Assembly: GCF_028618525.1 (NCBI RefSeq)
Contig: NZ_JAQITC010000010.1
Location: 1-64,000 of the forward strand
Reading direction: 5' to 3'
Length of the DNA stretch: 64,000 bases
Source: Bartonella sp. AU55XJBT
Lineage (GTDB): Bacteria > Pseudomonadota > Alphaproteobacteria > Rhizobiales > Rhizobiaceae
The notes beneath the pieces were generated by a model. It was given only the letters and a program-made list of their open reading frames with translations, searched no databases and was not told where the DNA came from. Made by a program: the position numbers and the translations under genes. Shown one piece after another: positions 1 through 7,719 of the stretch. Each line of letters opens with the position of its first letter. The stretch's first letter is position 1.

Positions 1-723
1 ACAGCGCACGGGACCGCTGAACCCTGTCTGATGCTTGACTTGGCATTGTTGCCCTTTTGAGCGATCAAAATAAGAGGCTTCAATGGTGCCATATTGCGTG
101 CGTGGCTCAAGGGTAAATTCCCAGCTGGAGCAGTCATATTTATGAATGTCGAGGGCTGGTAAGTTATCTCCGCTTAAAAATAAAAACTTATTGTCCTTGA
201 TCAAAAAACGTGCCTGCATGCGATCAGCAAGGCGAGTTAAAAAATCAACAGCCGATTGATCCGTACGAATCACATAAGGCAAAGTTTGTTTGCTAAACTG
301 TGGACTTACCTTTGCTTGATAGCCATGGCGTTTGGCGAGTGTCTCAACAATCTCCCCAACAGTTTTGTGATCAAAATGCTCACTCGCCTGTTCTTTGAGT
401 TCTTTACGCATCGAAGCGCTTTTGCCACAAAGGCGTAAAATTTCCCCATCACTGCTACCTGAACTCACAACGGATTCGACAACAAAACGCCCCATAAAAG
501 CACTGATGCTGTTCTCATAGCCAAAGATCACCTGCAGAGCGTTGCCCGTTTGTGGAACCTCTAAGTAATTGCCACCATCATCAAATTCTGCTTCAAATGT
601 ATCGGCTTCATTACCGGCATGATCGGTAATGGTTGCGGTTAAAAGACGCTGGTAAAAAACCTCATGAACAGGTTTGTCTCCCACCTTGACCACAATAAAG
701 GGGTGTGTACGCATTAATCCCAT
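1..723 (-). CDS. Phage late control protein, gpD-like (3' end cut by the window edge)
   Basis: The minus strand is open from an ATG at 723 to the window edge, and the C-terminus is missing. The product starts MGLMRTHPFIVVKV and continues with a segment on tail-hub geometry typical of P2 gpD (VDFLTRLADRMQARFLIKD). gpD forms the baseplate hub to which the spike and the tube attach. The start is either 723 or 714. The ATG at 714 overlaps the stop of the preceding gpX gene as TAATG, so the two genes are translationally coupled. Position after U and X matches the P2 order T-U-X-D. Family assignment rests on order and on this translated stretch; I am fairly sure. Confidence 0.8.
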   Translation of the reverse strand, partial: MGLMRTHPFIVVKVGDKPVHEVFYQRLLTATITDHAGNEADTFEAEFDDGGNYLEVPQTGNALQVIFGYENSISAFMGRFVVESVVSSGSSDGEILRLCGKSASMRKELKEQASEHFDHKTVGEIVETLAKRHGYQAKVSPQFSKQTLPYVIRTDQSAVDFLTRLADRMQARFLIKDNKFLFLSGDNLPALDIHKYDCSSWEFTLEPRTQYGTIEASYFDRSKGQQCQVKHQTGFSGPVRC

Positions 724-968
724 AGCCGCTTCACCGTGCTTTTGGGATTAACAAGAACAAATTCAGGCAGAATGACCGTTATGCCTCGCGGTAAAAGCAC
801 ACCATATTTTGCAATCTCTGGATTGGCTTCCAAGGTGGCTTCTAAATAGCCGTTGAGTAAACCAGCTTGAGAACGGTCTCCTAAAACAGCCATGGCATGG
901 TGAAAACAGATCAGATCAAGACTCATATCCTCTAACTCTACAACAACATGCTTTGCTGGTATCTTCAT
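714..968 (-). CDS. Phage tail protein X (gpX-like)
   Basis: This is an 84-residue protein. Its end contains GITVILPEF, a fragment like the peptidoglycan-binding, LysM-like fold of P2 gpX, and the length is usual for the family. gpX is a small tail protein needed for completing the tail. It lies between the gpU and gpD homologues in the P2 order, 5 bases after gpU, and its stop overlaps a possible gpD start. Identification is from motif, size and order. Confidence 0.8.
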   Translation of the reverse strand: MKIPAKHVVVELEDMSLDLICFHHAMAVLGDRSQAGLLNGYLEATLEANPEIAKYGVLLPRGITVILPEFVLVNPKSTVKRLWD

Positions 969-973
969 GGAGT

Positions 974-1426
974 TTATCCCTCTTGGTATTGTCCTACCTG
1001 ATATTGTCCTTGTGGTTTTCCCCCATTAAAAAAGGGCAAGAGCGTAATGGAATAGCGGATACGTTGTGATTGACCAGAGCGACTGATATAGTCGTGGTCT
1101 TTATTGACACTGGTGATCACCACAGGTCCATGGAGAAGGACACTATAGGTCGTATCATTGATCCAACGAAGCATCTGGACAGGCTTGGCTCTGCGAATGG
1201 TGCTGCTGATGGCGTCTATCGCTATACGATCACCAAATTCTTCTGGAAACAACACACCATGAATGGTTTTGGGATCATTGCCATAGCCAGTAAATTGCAA
1301 ACTGGGGGACCTGCCAAAACGCTCTAGGCAAACCCATGAAGCGGAAAACTCTTCTTCAAAGGATTGGAAATTCAGCCAGTCCACATAAAATTGATGCGGA
1401 CCTAACATCATCAAAGGATCTCTCAT
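974..1426 (-). CDS. Phage tail completion protein, gpU-like
   Basis: The reading frame is open further upstream, but the start at 1426 (MRDPLMMLGPHQFYVDWL) is preferred. It is preceded by a GGGGAGGGAG ribosome-binding site and gives 150 residues, a normal gpU size; the longer frame would run inside the tape-measure gene. Typical gpU features are the opening 'LGPHQFYV' and the later 'RRAKPVQMLRWIND' and 'GQSQRIRYSITL' segments. P2 gpU caps and terminates the tail tube. It lies 13 bases downstream of the tape-measure gene. The C-terminus has a short duplicated QYQVGQYQEG tail. Confidence 0.85.
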   Translation of the reverse strand: MRDPLMMLGPHQFYVDWLNFQSFEEEFSASWVCLERFGRSPSLQFTGYGNDPKTIHGVLFPEEFGDRIAIDAISSTIRRAKPVQMLRWINDTTYSVLLHGPVVITSVNKDHDYISRSGQSQRIRYSITLLPFFNGGKPQGQYQVGQYQEG

Positions 1427-1439
1427 AGGCTCCCTCCCC

Positions 1440-3782
1440 TCATTCTGTTCCTCCATGCAGAGCATTGGCACGTGCGCGTTGAATGGCGTGAGCAACCGCA
1501 CGACCGGTAGCAACAGGATCACGGGCGCCATTGACATGCACTGTGACATTTTGATTGTGCGTGGTGGTGGAAAGATCTTTTTCTTTTTGCTCTCTACGAG
1601 ATTGATTGGCATGACCAGCCCCCGCAAATTGTGCAATCGGTTGAATAGCTGTTTTGCCCCCAAGCCAACTTGGTAAATGAAACAGGTCGGATAAATCAAC
1701 GCTGCCAATCCATTCTCTGATGCGGCTTGGTAAAGATTTAAAAAAATCACTCAACTTTGTGATGGGTGCCATAAAGCCATCAACAATCCAATTGGCCAAG
1801 TCTTCTCCCGCTTGTTCCATACCGGCTTTGGCATCATCAGAGAGCGTTTCGCGGGCAAAAAAGCTTCCTAACCAGCCCCAAAAGTTGGAGAGACTTTGCT
1901 TAAAACCCTCCCACACATTGCCAAACCCTTGAGAAACAGCGCCAAGACCCTGTTTGAACTTTTGCCAATGTTCAGAGAAATCAAAAGCATTGGCGATTAT
2001 ATTTTTCCATTTAGTGATCGTTGCGGTATCAGCACCAAAAAAGCGCATGACGGCTTCAAAGGCACGTCCAAGAGCGTGTGCTATTCCCCGTGCAAAGCCT
2101 TTGACAAAAGAAGAGAAACGATCCCAATATTTCCACAAAGCAAAACAGCTGGCCATGATGACCGCCACAACAGCCGCAATCAGAGCCCCTATCGGGGTAA
2201 AAACAGCACCAACCACAGAGGAAATAGCCGCCCCAACCACTTCTATCGCTGTCCCTACCCAACCAAAAGTACTCACCAATGCCACACCTGAAACCGCGAT
2301 CCCCCGAAACGCAGCCACCAATAAAGTCATTGGTCGCAAAAGTTTGAGTGAACTTGCCCCAAGCCCTGCCATCAATAGCTTCAAGGAACGCCCTGAAGCT
2401 GCTAAGCCTCGCCAGCTTGTTTTAAGCTTGCCGCTCACACCAACAAGTTTGATAAAAGAGCCTATCAACTGTAGCAAGCCAAGGCGTGTCCCAGCGAAGG
2501 CAAAGCGCAACACACGCAGAGCAATGTTAAAAGCCATCAGGGCAGCTATGGTTTTGATGATGGCGCTTGTTAAAGTGGGATGGGCATTCGCCCACGCCAT
2601 AAGAACATTGGTAAAATTGCCAACACTTTCCATCAAACTGTTGACAGGGGGCAGAAGCACTTCACCAATGGTAATCCCCAAAGCCACGATACGGTTTTGT
2701 AAGAGTTCAAATTGCCTGATCGCACCGGTTGCTTGTTTGTCTGCTTCTTGCTCTACCGAGCCTTTAAAGACTTTTGGGTCTTTCACATAATCTAAAGCTT
2801 GCCCTAACAATTCGGGGTTACCCACCAATTTGGCAAAATCACCAGTAAAATCGCGCCCAGCAATGGCAATCAGGGAACGCATCCCCTGTTCTGATTTGGC
2901 TAAAACATCAAAAAAGCGCACCAAGGTACCGGTGGCATCTTTGTCCAGATCTTGCATGAACTTTTCGCGAGAAAGCCCGATATTGGCAAAAGCATCTTCA
3001 ATATGCTTGCCCCCCGCCTGAATGCGCGCACTCATCGCATTGAAACCACGCGCTGCACTCTCAGGCACAATACCAGCAGAAATCATTGCCGTACCAAAAG
3101 CCGCGGTTTCACGGGCAGTGAGCTTAAACATGGTTGCCGCACCGGTCGCACGATTGGTAAAGTCAGATACTTCGCTTGCCTTGGCGGCCATGTGGTTAGA
3201 GAGATGATTGATGGCATCGCCTAAATCTTCAATGCCTGCTTGATTAAGCTTAAAGACATTGCGCAATTTGGCAAAACGCTCACCAATCTCATCCCCCGTC
3301 ATATCAAAAGCGACAGCTGCTTTGGCAGCGTAAATGCTAAAAGCTTCTAGATCTTGTTCGCCAATCCCAGCTTGGCTGGCACTGGTCATCAGTTCCAAAA
3401 CTTCACGCGCCGCTAGCGGAATCTTGGTGGAGGTTTCCAAAGCAAAGCGGCGCAATTCCTTTAAGCGATGAAGGGGAGCATCGAGAACTTTTTCCAAGCC
3501 TTTCATCGATTGGTCGAATTGCATGGCTTTATAGAGGGGTGCAATCAAGGTTGCTGTTTGCGCAAGTGCACCCACCATGCGTCCACGCGCATGGTTGAAA
3601 GCATTTTCCGCATTTGCTGTTGCTTCCCTCAAGTGCTCAGGATCAAACCAATTTTTAAAGTGCTGCCGTGTCTTGTTTTGGAAATGGGCAACATCTGAAC
3701 TAAAGGCTGCAAGATCACGCTTAGCAGAGGCTATCCCTTCTTGCAGATGATTAACAAAACGCACAACAAGGGAAACATCCAT
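1440..3782 (-). CDS. Phage tail tape measure protein, gpT-like
   Basis: At 780 residues this is the longest structural gene after the DUF4815 gene. It sets tail length and threads the tube lumen. The N-terminal 100 residues are charged and helical. Residues of about 120-370 carry the TP901-type tape-measure core (ETSTKIPLAAREVLELM, SARGFNAMSARIQAGG). A central stretch of strongly hydrophobic segments is interspersed with Ala/Gly/Val runs (residues of about 400-560). The C-terminal tail (TVHVNGARDPVATGRAVAHAIQRA) matches the usual gpT ending. It follows the E/E' frameshift cassette, whose stop overlaps its start by about 10 bases, as in P2. Confidence 0.9.
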   Translation of the reverse strand: MDVSLVVRFVNHLQEGIASAKRDLAAFSSDVAHFQNKTRQHFKNWFDPEHLREATANAENAFNHARGRMVGALAQTATLIAPLYKAMQFDQSMKGLEKVLDAPLHRLKELRRFALETSTKIPLAAREVLELMTSASQAGIGEQDLEAFSIYAAKAAVAFDMTGDEIGERFAKLRNVFKLNQAGIEDLGDAINHLSNHMAAKASEVSDFTNRATGAATMFKLTARETAAFGTAMISAGIVPESAARGFNAMSARIQAGGKHIEDAFANIGLSREKFMQDLDKDATGTLVRFFDVLAKSEQGMRSLIAIAGRDFTGDFAKLVGNPELLGQALDYVKDPKVFKGSVEQEADKQATGAIRQFELLQNRIVALGITIGEVLLPPVNSLMESVGNFTNVLMAWANAHPTLTSAIIKTIAALMAFNIALRVLRFAFAGTRLGLLQLIGSFIKLVGVSGKLKTSWRGLAASGRSLKLLMAGLGASSLKLLRPMTLLVAAFRGIAVSGVALVSTFGWVGTAIEVVGAAISSVVGAVFTPIGALIAAVVAVIMASCFALWKYWDRFSSFVKGFARGIAHALGRAFEAVMRFFGADTATITKWKNIIANAFDFSEHWQKFKQGLGAVSQGFGNVWEGFKQSLSNFWGWLGSFFARETLSDDAKAGMEQAGEDLANWIVDGFMAPITKLSDFFKSLPSRIREWIGSVDLSDLFHLPSWLGGKTAIQPIAQFAGAGHANQSRREQKEKDLSTTTHNQNVTVHVNGARDPVATGRAVAHAIQRARANALHGGTE

Positions 3783-3791
3783 GATCGTCTC

Positions 3792-4327
3792 TTATCCTAA
3801 CTGATGGCTTTCATATTCTTGTTGTTTCAGGCGTGCTAATTCTTCTCGATAGGCAATCACATCCAGCCAATCCATCTGGTTTATCTCTGAAGGAGACCAG
3901 TGATAATAAAGCGCTAGTTCTGCTCCAAATTGTCCGGCAGAGAGGATTGGCGTTGCGTAAAAAAAGAAAAAAAAGCCTTAAACACGGCCATAATGTCAAC
4001 AACATCAAGACGATCAATCAATTCAACGGATTCATGAGACATATCGGCTAAAAGCACAGCTATTCCTTCCATAGCCTCATGGGTCAATAAAGCCTCACAA
4101 AGCTTGGCAAAAAGAACATCATTGCTCAAGGATGTTTTATCTTTTTCTACAGCGGGCAAAAGTGACTTCGCAAGCTGTGGTCCAATCAACACGGCTAATT
4201 GCTTAGCTTGTTTGAAAGTGGGGCGATAAAAGGTCAATTTCTTGCAGAGAGTTTCTTTGCCACCTTTATCTTGATAAAGAAGCGGAACAGCTAATTCCAC
4301 CTCAATGCTTGTTTGTAAACTTGTCAT
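3792..4327 (-). CDS. Tail assembly chaperone E+E' made by programmed -1 frameshift
   Basis: The second reading frame has no start of its own. In the -1 frame relative to E it continues through YYHWSPSEINQMDWLDVIAY and ends at the TAA at 3792-3794, which is the classic P2 E' sequence. On the minus strand a run of seven Ts (3959-3965, read as T TTT TTT in the E frame) sits just upstream of where the frames must join. A T8 run lies next to it (3967-3974). In P2 and lambda such fusions are tail-assembly chaperones that deliver the tape measure to the tube. The fusion itself is inferred. Confidence 0.75.
3914..4327 (-). CDS. Tail assembly protein E (gpE-like)
   Basis: This 137-residue protein is counted from the ATG at 4327 (MTSLQTSIEVELAVPLLYQD); an upstream TTG at 4333 is less likely. 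AGGAA lies about ten bases before the ATG. It is the short, unshifted product of the E/E' cassette. It ends at the TAG at 3914-3916, after the slippery run. P2 E protein has the same length and place between tube FII and tape measure T. Residues 30-80 (RPTFKQAKQLAVLIG) are the conserved core. Confidence 0.8.
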   Translation of the reverse strand: MTSLQTSIEVELAVPLLYQDKGGKETLCKKLTFYRPTFKQAKQLAVLIGPQLAKSLLPAVEKDKTSLSNDVLFAKLCEALLTHEAMEGIAVLLADMSHESVELIDRLDVVDIMAVFKAFFSFFTQRQSSLPDNLEQN

Positions 4328-4336
4328 GATCAATTC

Positions 4337-4855
4337 CTATAAATTGAGAATAGAGCGGCGGCGAGAACCGATCTCTTGCCCATTGCGGACAAGCCAACCG
4401 CCCCGTTTAAAGGAAAAGCGATGCAAAACAGAACCATCCCAAAATTCTGTATAGTCCCAAATATTTTTGATCTCGCAATCATAGCCTGTCGCTTTTCCAG
4501 CCGTTAAGCTTTCGCTATCAACTTTGACCAAGCGCCCCGTGACATCAATGGAATGTTCATGCTCGCGCCCATCTTCTTCAGACACCACATGTTTTTTGCC
4601 GGTAAATTTATGACGAAGACCAGGAGGACCTCCAAAGATGCCGATAATTTCTGGGGTGTGGCTGCGGATTTTCATTTGCAAACCGAGAGCTTTCACACCA
4701 AGACCGCTCACATCAATTTGCATATCAGAACCGCCTGGTTGATAGGTTTCTGTGATTTCTTCCAGCGTGGGCAATTTAAGCGTTTCAAGATCGAGATGAA
4801 GATTCACATCATCATCAACAATTAGCGTAAAACCGCGTACAATGCGTAAAGTCAT
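4337..4855 (-). CDS. Phage major tail tube protein, gpFII-like
   Basis: This 172-residue protein polymerises into the tail tube inside the contractile sheath. The sequence has the FII signatures 'LKLPTLEEITETYQPGG', 'MQIDVSGLGVKALGLQMKI' and a C-terminal 'NGQEIGSRRRSILNL', and the length is as in P2. It overlaps the sheath gene's stop by four bases (ATGA), so sheath and tube are coupled. It is the second gene of the operon started by the late promoter at 6191-6215. Confidence 0.93.
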   Translation of the reverse strand: MTLRIVRGFTLIVDDDVNLHLDLETLKLPTLEEITETYQPGGSDMQIDVSGLGVKALGLQMKIRSHTPEIIGIFGGPPGLRHKFTGKKHVVSEEDGREHEHSIDVTGRLVKVDSESLTAGKATGYDCEIKNIWDYTEFWDGSVLHRFSFKRGGWLVRNGQEIGSRRRSILNL

Positions 4856-6141
4856 GCTTCACTCCTTGCTGCTTTGCGATAAGTTTCAAGCGTATCGCCA
4901 AATTGATAGGTCATTTTCTTTTGGATATCTTGCGCCAACCGGTCAAAATAAGCGCTATTGCGCCGGCTGCCGAAACTCAAATCTTCTAAAGGTGGCACTT
5001 CTTCTGCATCAAATTCCACCCGTAACTTTCCAAGCTGTAAAGTGCTGTTGGAATTTAAATCACGATCAAACCAAACCCGCCCACCAAGCAATGCACCACG
5101 GGCAATCATATCATCAAGAAAGCTGGTCAAAGAGCGGGTGATGGCAATAACATGTTGACCGGTCAGATTCTCATCATTCGCCCAAGGGCGGAAATTGTTA
5201 ATGATGGTTTTTTCCAATGCTGCACGGGTGCGCACCACATTGACAAAACGCCAGAGTGGATCGCTAGAGGTGGTATGGTTGCCCCATAAAATGCGTCCAT
5301 TGGCAGCCATTTGCCCATGGGCATTTTGGCTAAGCCGTGCTGGAATAAAGGTAGCAATATCGGCTTGATTGAGGCGATTAGCCTCATGATCGATTTCGCC
5401 ATCAAAATAGCTAATCGGGCGCGCCGTGCCTAAAATGCCTTTAACATCTTGGTTGGAAGGAGACCAAAAAACACCACCCCTTTGCTTATCACGCTTGATA
5501 AACATCGCCGCCGCAAAAGGGCTTGCCGGTTTAATACTCCAACCACCCTCACTATTTGCCACCCGTACAAAAGGGTCAATCAAATAACAAAAGCGTGAGG
5601 AAAAATCCGCACGATAGGCAAGGCTTTCTTCCGTGTTTTTACCACCCGTATCAAAAACCGCAATCGCTTGTAGCTTTTCGGCAACCTGTTCAAGCGCATC
5701 TGCTACGGGGTTTTTGCCATTATCAAGGCGCCCTACACTATAAGCTGGTGCCAGTAAAATCCCAGGCTCTACCCCTAAATGACCTCTAGCATGCGATAAG
5801 GCATGCACACCAGTCAAAGCCGTATTGGACCCCACCATCTCAGTTTGTGTCTCAGCAATGGTTGATTTTTCTTCCACGCGCACAAGGATAATTTGTGCCT
5901 CGATCCCTTGTGCACACACAGCATTAATCACATCAAGAGCTGTGCCTCTTGTCCCAAGCTTTTGGATTTTCTCCACCTCATGCGTAAAGAGAAGGACAGG
6001 TTCGTTGAGGGGAAAAATTTGGTTGTCAGCATCAGGAGCTGTGACAACCGCACCAATAGCGGTTTGATCAAATGTTGCTAAGGGACGGGAATCCTCACCA
6101 GCCTCTACAATGCGAATCCCATGATTAAATTCTGTTGCCAT
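4852..6141 (-). CDS. Phage contractile tail sheath protein, gpFI-like
   Basis: I place the start at 6141 (MATEFNHGIRIVEAG), because GGAGAGCAAG precedes it directly. Starting at 6213 would put the late-promoter palindrome inside the protein. This gives 429 residues. The N-terminal 'HGIRIVEAGEDSRPLATFDQTAIGAVVTAPDAD', the central 'SHARGHLGVEPGILLAP' and the C-terminal 'WFDRDLNSNSTLQLGKLRVEFDAEEVPPLEDL' are typical sheath segments. The sheath contracts to drive the tube into the host cell. It begins the third late operon. Confidence 0.92.
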   Translation of the reverse strand: MATEFNHGIRIVEAGEDSRPLATFDQTAIGAVVTAPDADNQIFPLNEPVLLFTHEVEKIQKLGTRGTALDVINAVCAQGIEAQIILVRVEEKSTIAETQTEMVGSNTALTGVHALSHARGHLGVEPGILLAPAYSVGRLDNGKNPVADALEQVAEKLQAIAVFDTGGKNTEESLAYRADFSSRFCYLIDPFVRVANSEGGWSIKPASPFAAAMFIKRDKQRGGVFWSPSNQDVKGILGTARPISYFDGEIDHEANRLNQADIATFIPARLSQNAHGQMAANGRILWGNHTTSSDPLWRFVNVVRTRAALEKTIINNFRPWANDENLTGQHVIAITRSLTSFLDDMIARGALLGGRVWFDRDLNSNSTLQLGKLRVEFDAEEVPPLEDLSFGSRRNSAYFDRLAQDIQKKMTYQFGDTLETYRKAARSEA

Positions 6142-6190
6142 CTTGCTCTCCAAATCAATGAAGAGACTATAACAACCATCACCATGCTCC

Positions 6191-6215
6191 ATAAGCCTGA
6201 CACTGTCAGTCAAAA
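6191..6215 (-). promoter_or_regulatory. Late-promoter element 1 (palindromic activator site), sheath operon
   Basis: This 25-bp element has the core CTGACA-C-TGTCAG flanked by ATAAGC and TCAAAA on the plus strand. It is matched base for base except at the centre by two others at 17887-17911 and 25359-25383. It lies 50 bases upstream of the sheath ATG, just behind the terminator at 6212-6236. A -10-like TATAGT follows about 19 bases beyond the element on the minus strand. Binding by the Mor/C-type activator is inferred. Confidence 0.6.
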
Positions 6216-6236
6216 AAAGCCCTTTAAAAGGGCTTT
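6212..6236 (-). terminator. Rho-independent terminator after the tail-fibre gene
   Basis: On the minus strand AAAGCCCTTT and AAAGGGCTTT form a tight GC-cored hairpin followed by seven Ts. It ends transcription coming from the J-I-fibre genes. Its T run overlaps the outer TTTT of the late-promoter element, so termination and re-initiation are back to back. Confidence 0.75.
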
Positions 6237-6343
6237 AAAAGAGCGATAAAAGGGACTTAAAAAAAGACTATTACAACCTTAAGCCATGATACAACAAGCA
6301 TCAATTTGACTTGTGCTATCTCTTTGGTTAGTCGTGCATCCAT

Positions 6344-7705
6344 TCATTCTTTCCATAATCTTATAAGGACAGCGCCATCGGCTCCAGCACCGCTTTGAGA
6401 AGAATCAGAGTGAGCACCGGCACCGCCACCACCAAAACCACGCCCTCCTTTTCCTGAAGTATAGGAACCTTGCCCTATTCCTCCAGAACCACCCCTTGAT
6501 GTATCACCCCCAGCATCACCTCCATTCCCACTTTTACCTCCATAGCCTCCACCAGTCCCAGCATAGCCATTCCCCCCTTTGGCAAGCCCTAAGTGTTCGT
6601 CCGTTGCCAAGCCGAAGTTTCCACCAATCCCTCCAGCTCCACCATATCCTGTAGAATAGTTGGAGTCATTGCGATAATAGGCACCACTGCCGCCACGTCC
6701 TCCCGCGGCGGTAATAAAATTTTTTCCAATGACTGTTGCTCCTCCAGAATTGCCTGTTGCACCGCGTGATGCAACACGAGCTCCTCCTAAACCAATTGTG
6801 ATATCCTCATGACCGTTTAAACTTGCTTTATAGCCATACCACACGCTACAACCACCTCCACCACCTCCACCACCCAAACATGGAGTATCAGCTCCACCTC
6901 CACTGCCACCACCACCCCAAGCTTGGATTTCTACTTTGGTTTTATCCGTTACCCAATCGGGCCATTGAATTTTCCCATCCTGTGTATAGAGCAATTCAGC
7001 ATCAGCAAGGGCAGTCCAATTCGTGATTTTATCAGTCAAATCTTTTTTAAGACTCTTTATTTGTGTCAAGATAGCTGCATCCACTTCGCTCTTAGTATAA
7101 ACCTTGTTACCATCAACGGTTAGTGGTCCTTTAAGCAAGCTACCACTCGCACTTAAATTTGTTATCACTTCACCATTATGGATAAGGTTCAATGATGCGT
7201 TGCCCAACAGTTCTAAGCCACCACTCATGGTGATTTTGCTGGTAAATTTATTATAACTTTGCCATTCATTTGGACTTGCTAGACGTCCATAACTTGTCAG
7301 ATCTTGATTGATCTTGGCTCTAAAATCATCAAGCCCCACAATATCTTCGGTTTTATGTTGGTGTGCACCTAACAGGGAGACAGCACTGCCAAAGGTGAAG
7401 TTATTATTGCTTGATTTATAGAGAACATAATTATTTGCTGCATCCTTAGCGCCCTCGATATCGCTTAAATCAGCAAAAGTGAAGGTTTTATCCGCTGCCA
7501 TCTTGGCCTTAAGGGTTGCTTCAAGATCTATGACATCACTTATTGTATGCGTATGTTTTAAAGGGGCTTTTTCGTCTAGCTTGTCCTCAATATCAACAAT
7601 GGCTTGATCAATTTTCGTCAAGTTTTCCCGCAAGATTGGGAATTCAGAACTGATAAAGCGCCCTTCTTTGGGCAAGTCCATGTCGAGTTTTTTGGTTTTT
7701 GTCAT
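6344..7705 (-). CDS. Phage tail fibre protein with glycine-rich tip
   Basis: This 453-residue protein has an N-terminal charged, helical stretch (residues of about 1-60) and 'LKHTHTISDVIDLEATL'-type fibre repeats, including HQHKTEDIVGLDDF, that are usual in Mu/P2 fibres. A middle part with a tail-fibre shaft (residues of about 140-230) follows. The C-terminal part from about 265 onward is extremely glycine-rich and ends GADGAVLIRLWKE. This fits glycine-rich phage adhesin tips that can form polyglycine helices. It likely recognises the host surface. It follows the DUF4815 gene by 14 bases; no fibre-assembly gene is recognisable next to it. Confidence 0.75.
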   Translation of the reverse strand: MTKTKKLDMDLPKEGRFISSEFPILRENLTKIDQAIVDIEDKLDEKAPLKHTHTISDVIDLEATLKAKMAADKTFTFADLSDIEGAKDAANNYVLYKSSNNNFTFGSAVSLLGAHQHKTEDIVGLDDFRAKINQDLTSYGRLASPNEWQSYNKFTSKITMSGGLELLGNASLNLIHNGEVITNLSASGSLLKGPLTVDGNKVYTKSEVDAAILTQIKSLKKDLTDKITNWTALADAELLYTQDGKIQWPDWVTDKTKVEIQAWGGGGSGGGADTPCLGGGGGGGGCSVWYGYKASLNGHEDITIGLGGARVASRGATGNSGGATVIGKNFITAAGGRGGSGAYYRNDSNYSTGYGGAGGIGGNFGLATDEHLGLAKGGNGYAGTGGGYGGKSGNGGDAGGDTSRGGSGGIGQGSYTSGKGGRGFGGGGAGAHSDSSQSGAGADGAVLIRLWKE

Positions 7706-7719
7706 CTCTCATTCTCCCA

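Noticed and set aside
1954..2790. 278-codon open frame on the plus strand
   Set aside because: It is the antisense shadow of the tape measure gene; no ribosome-binding site or family resemblance.
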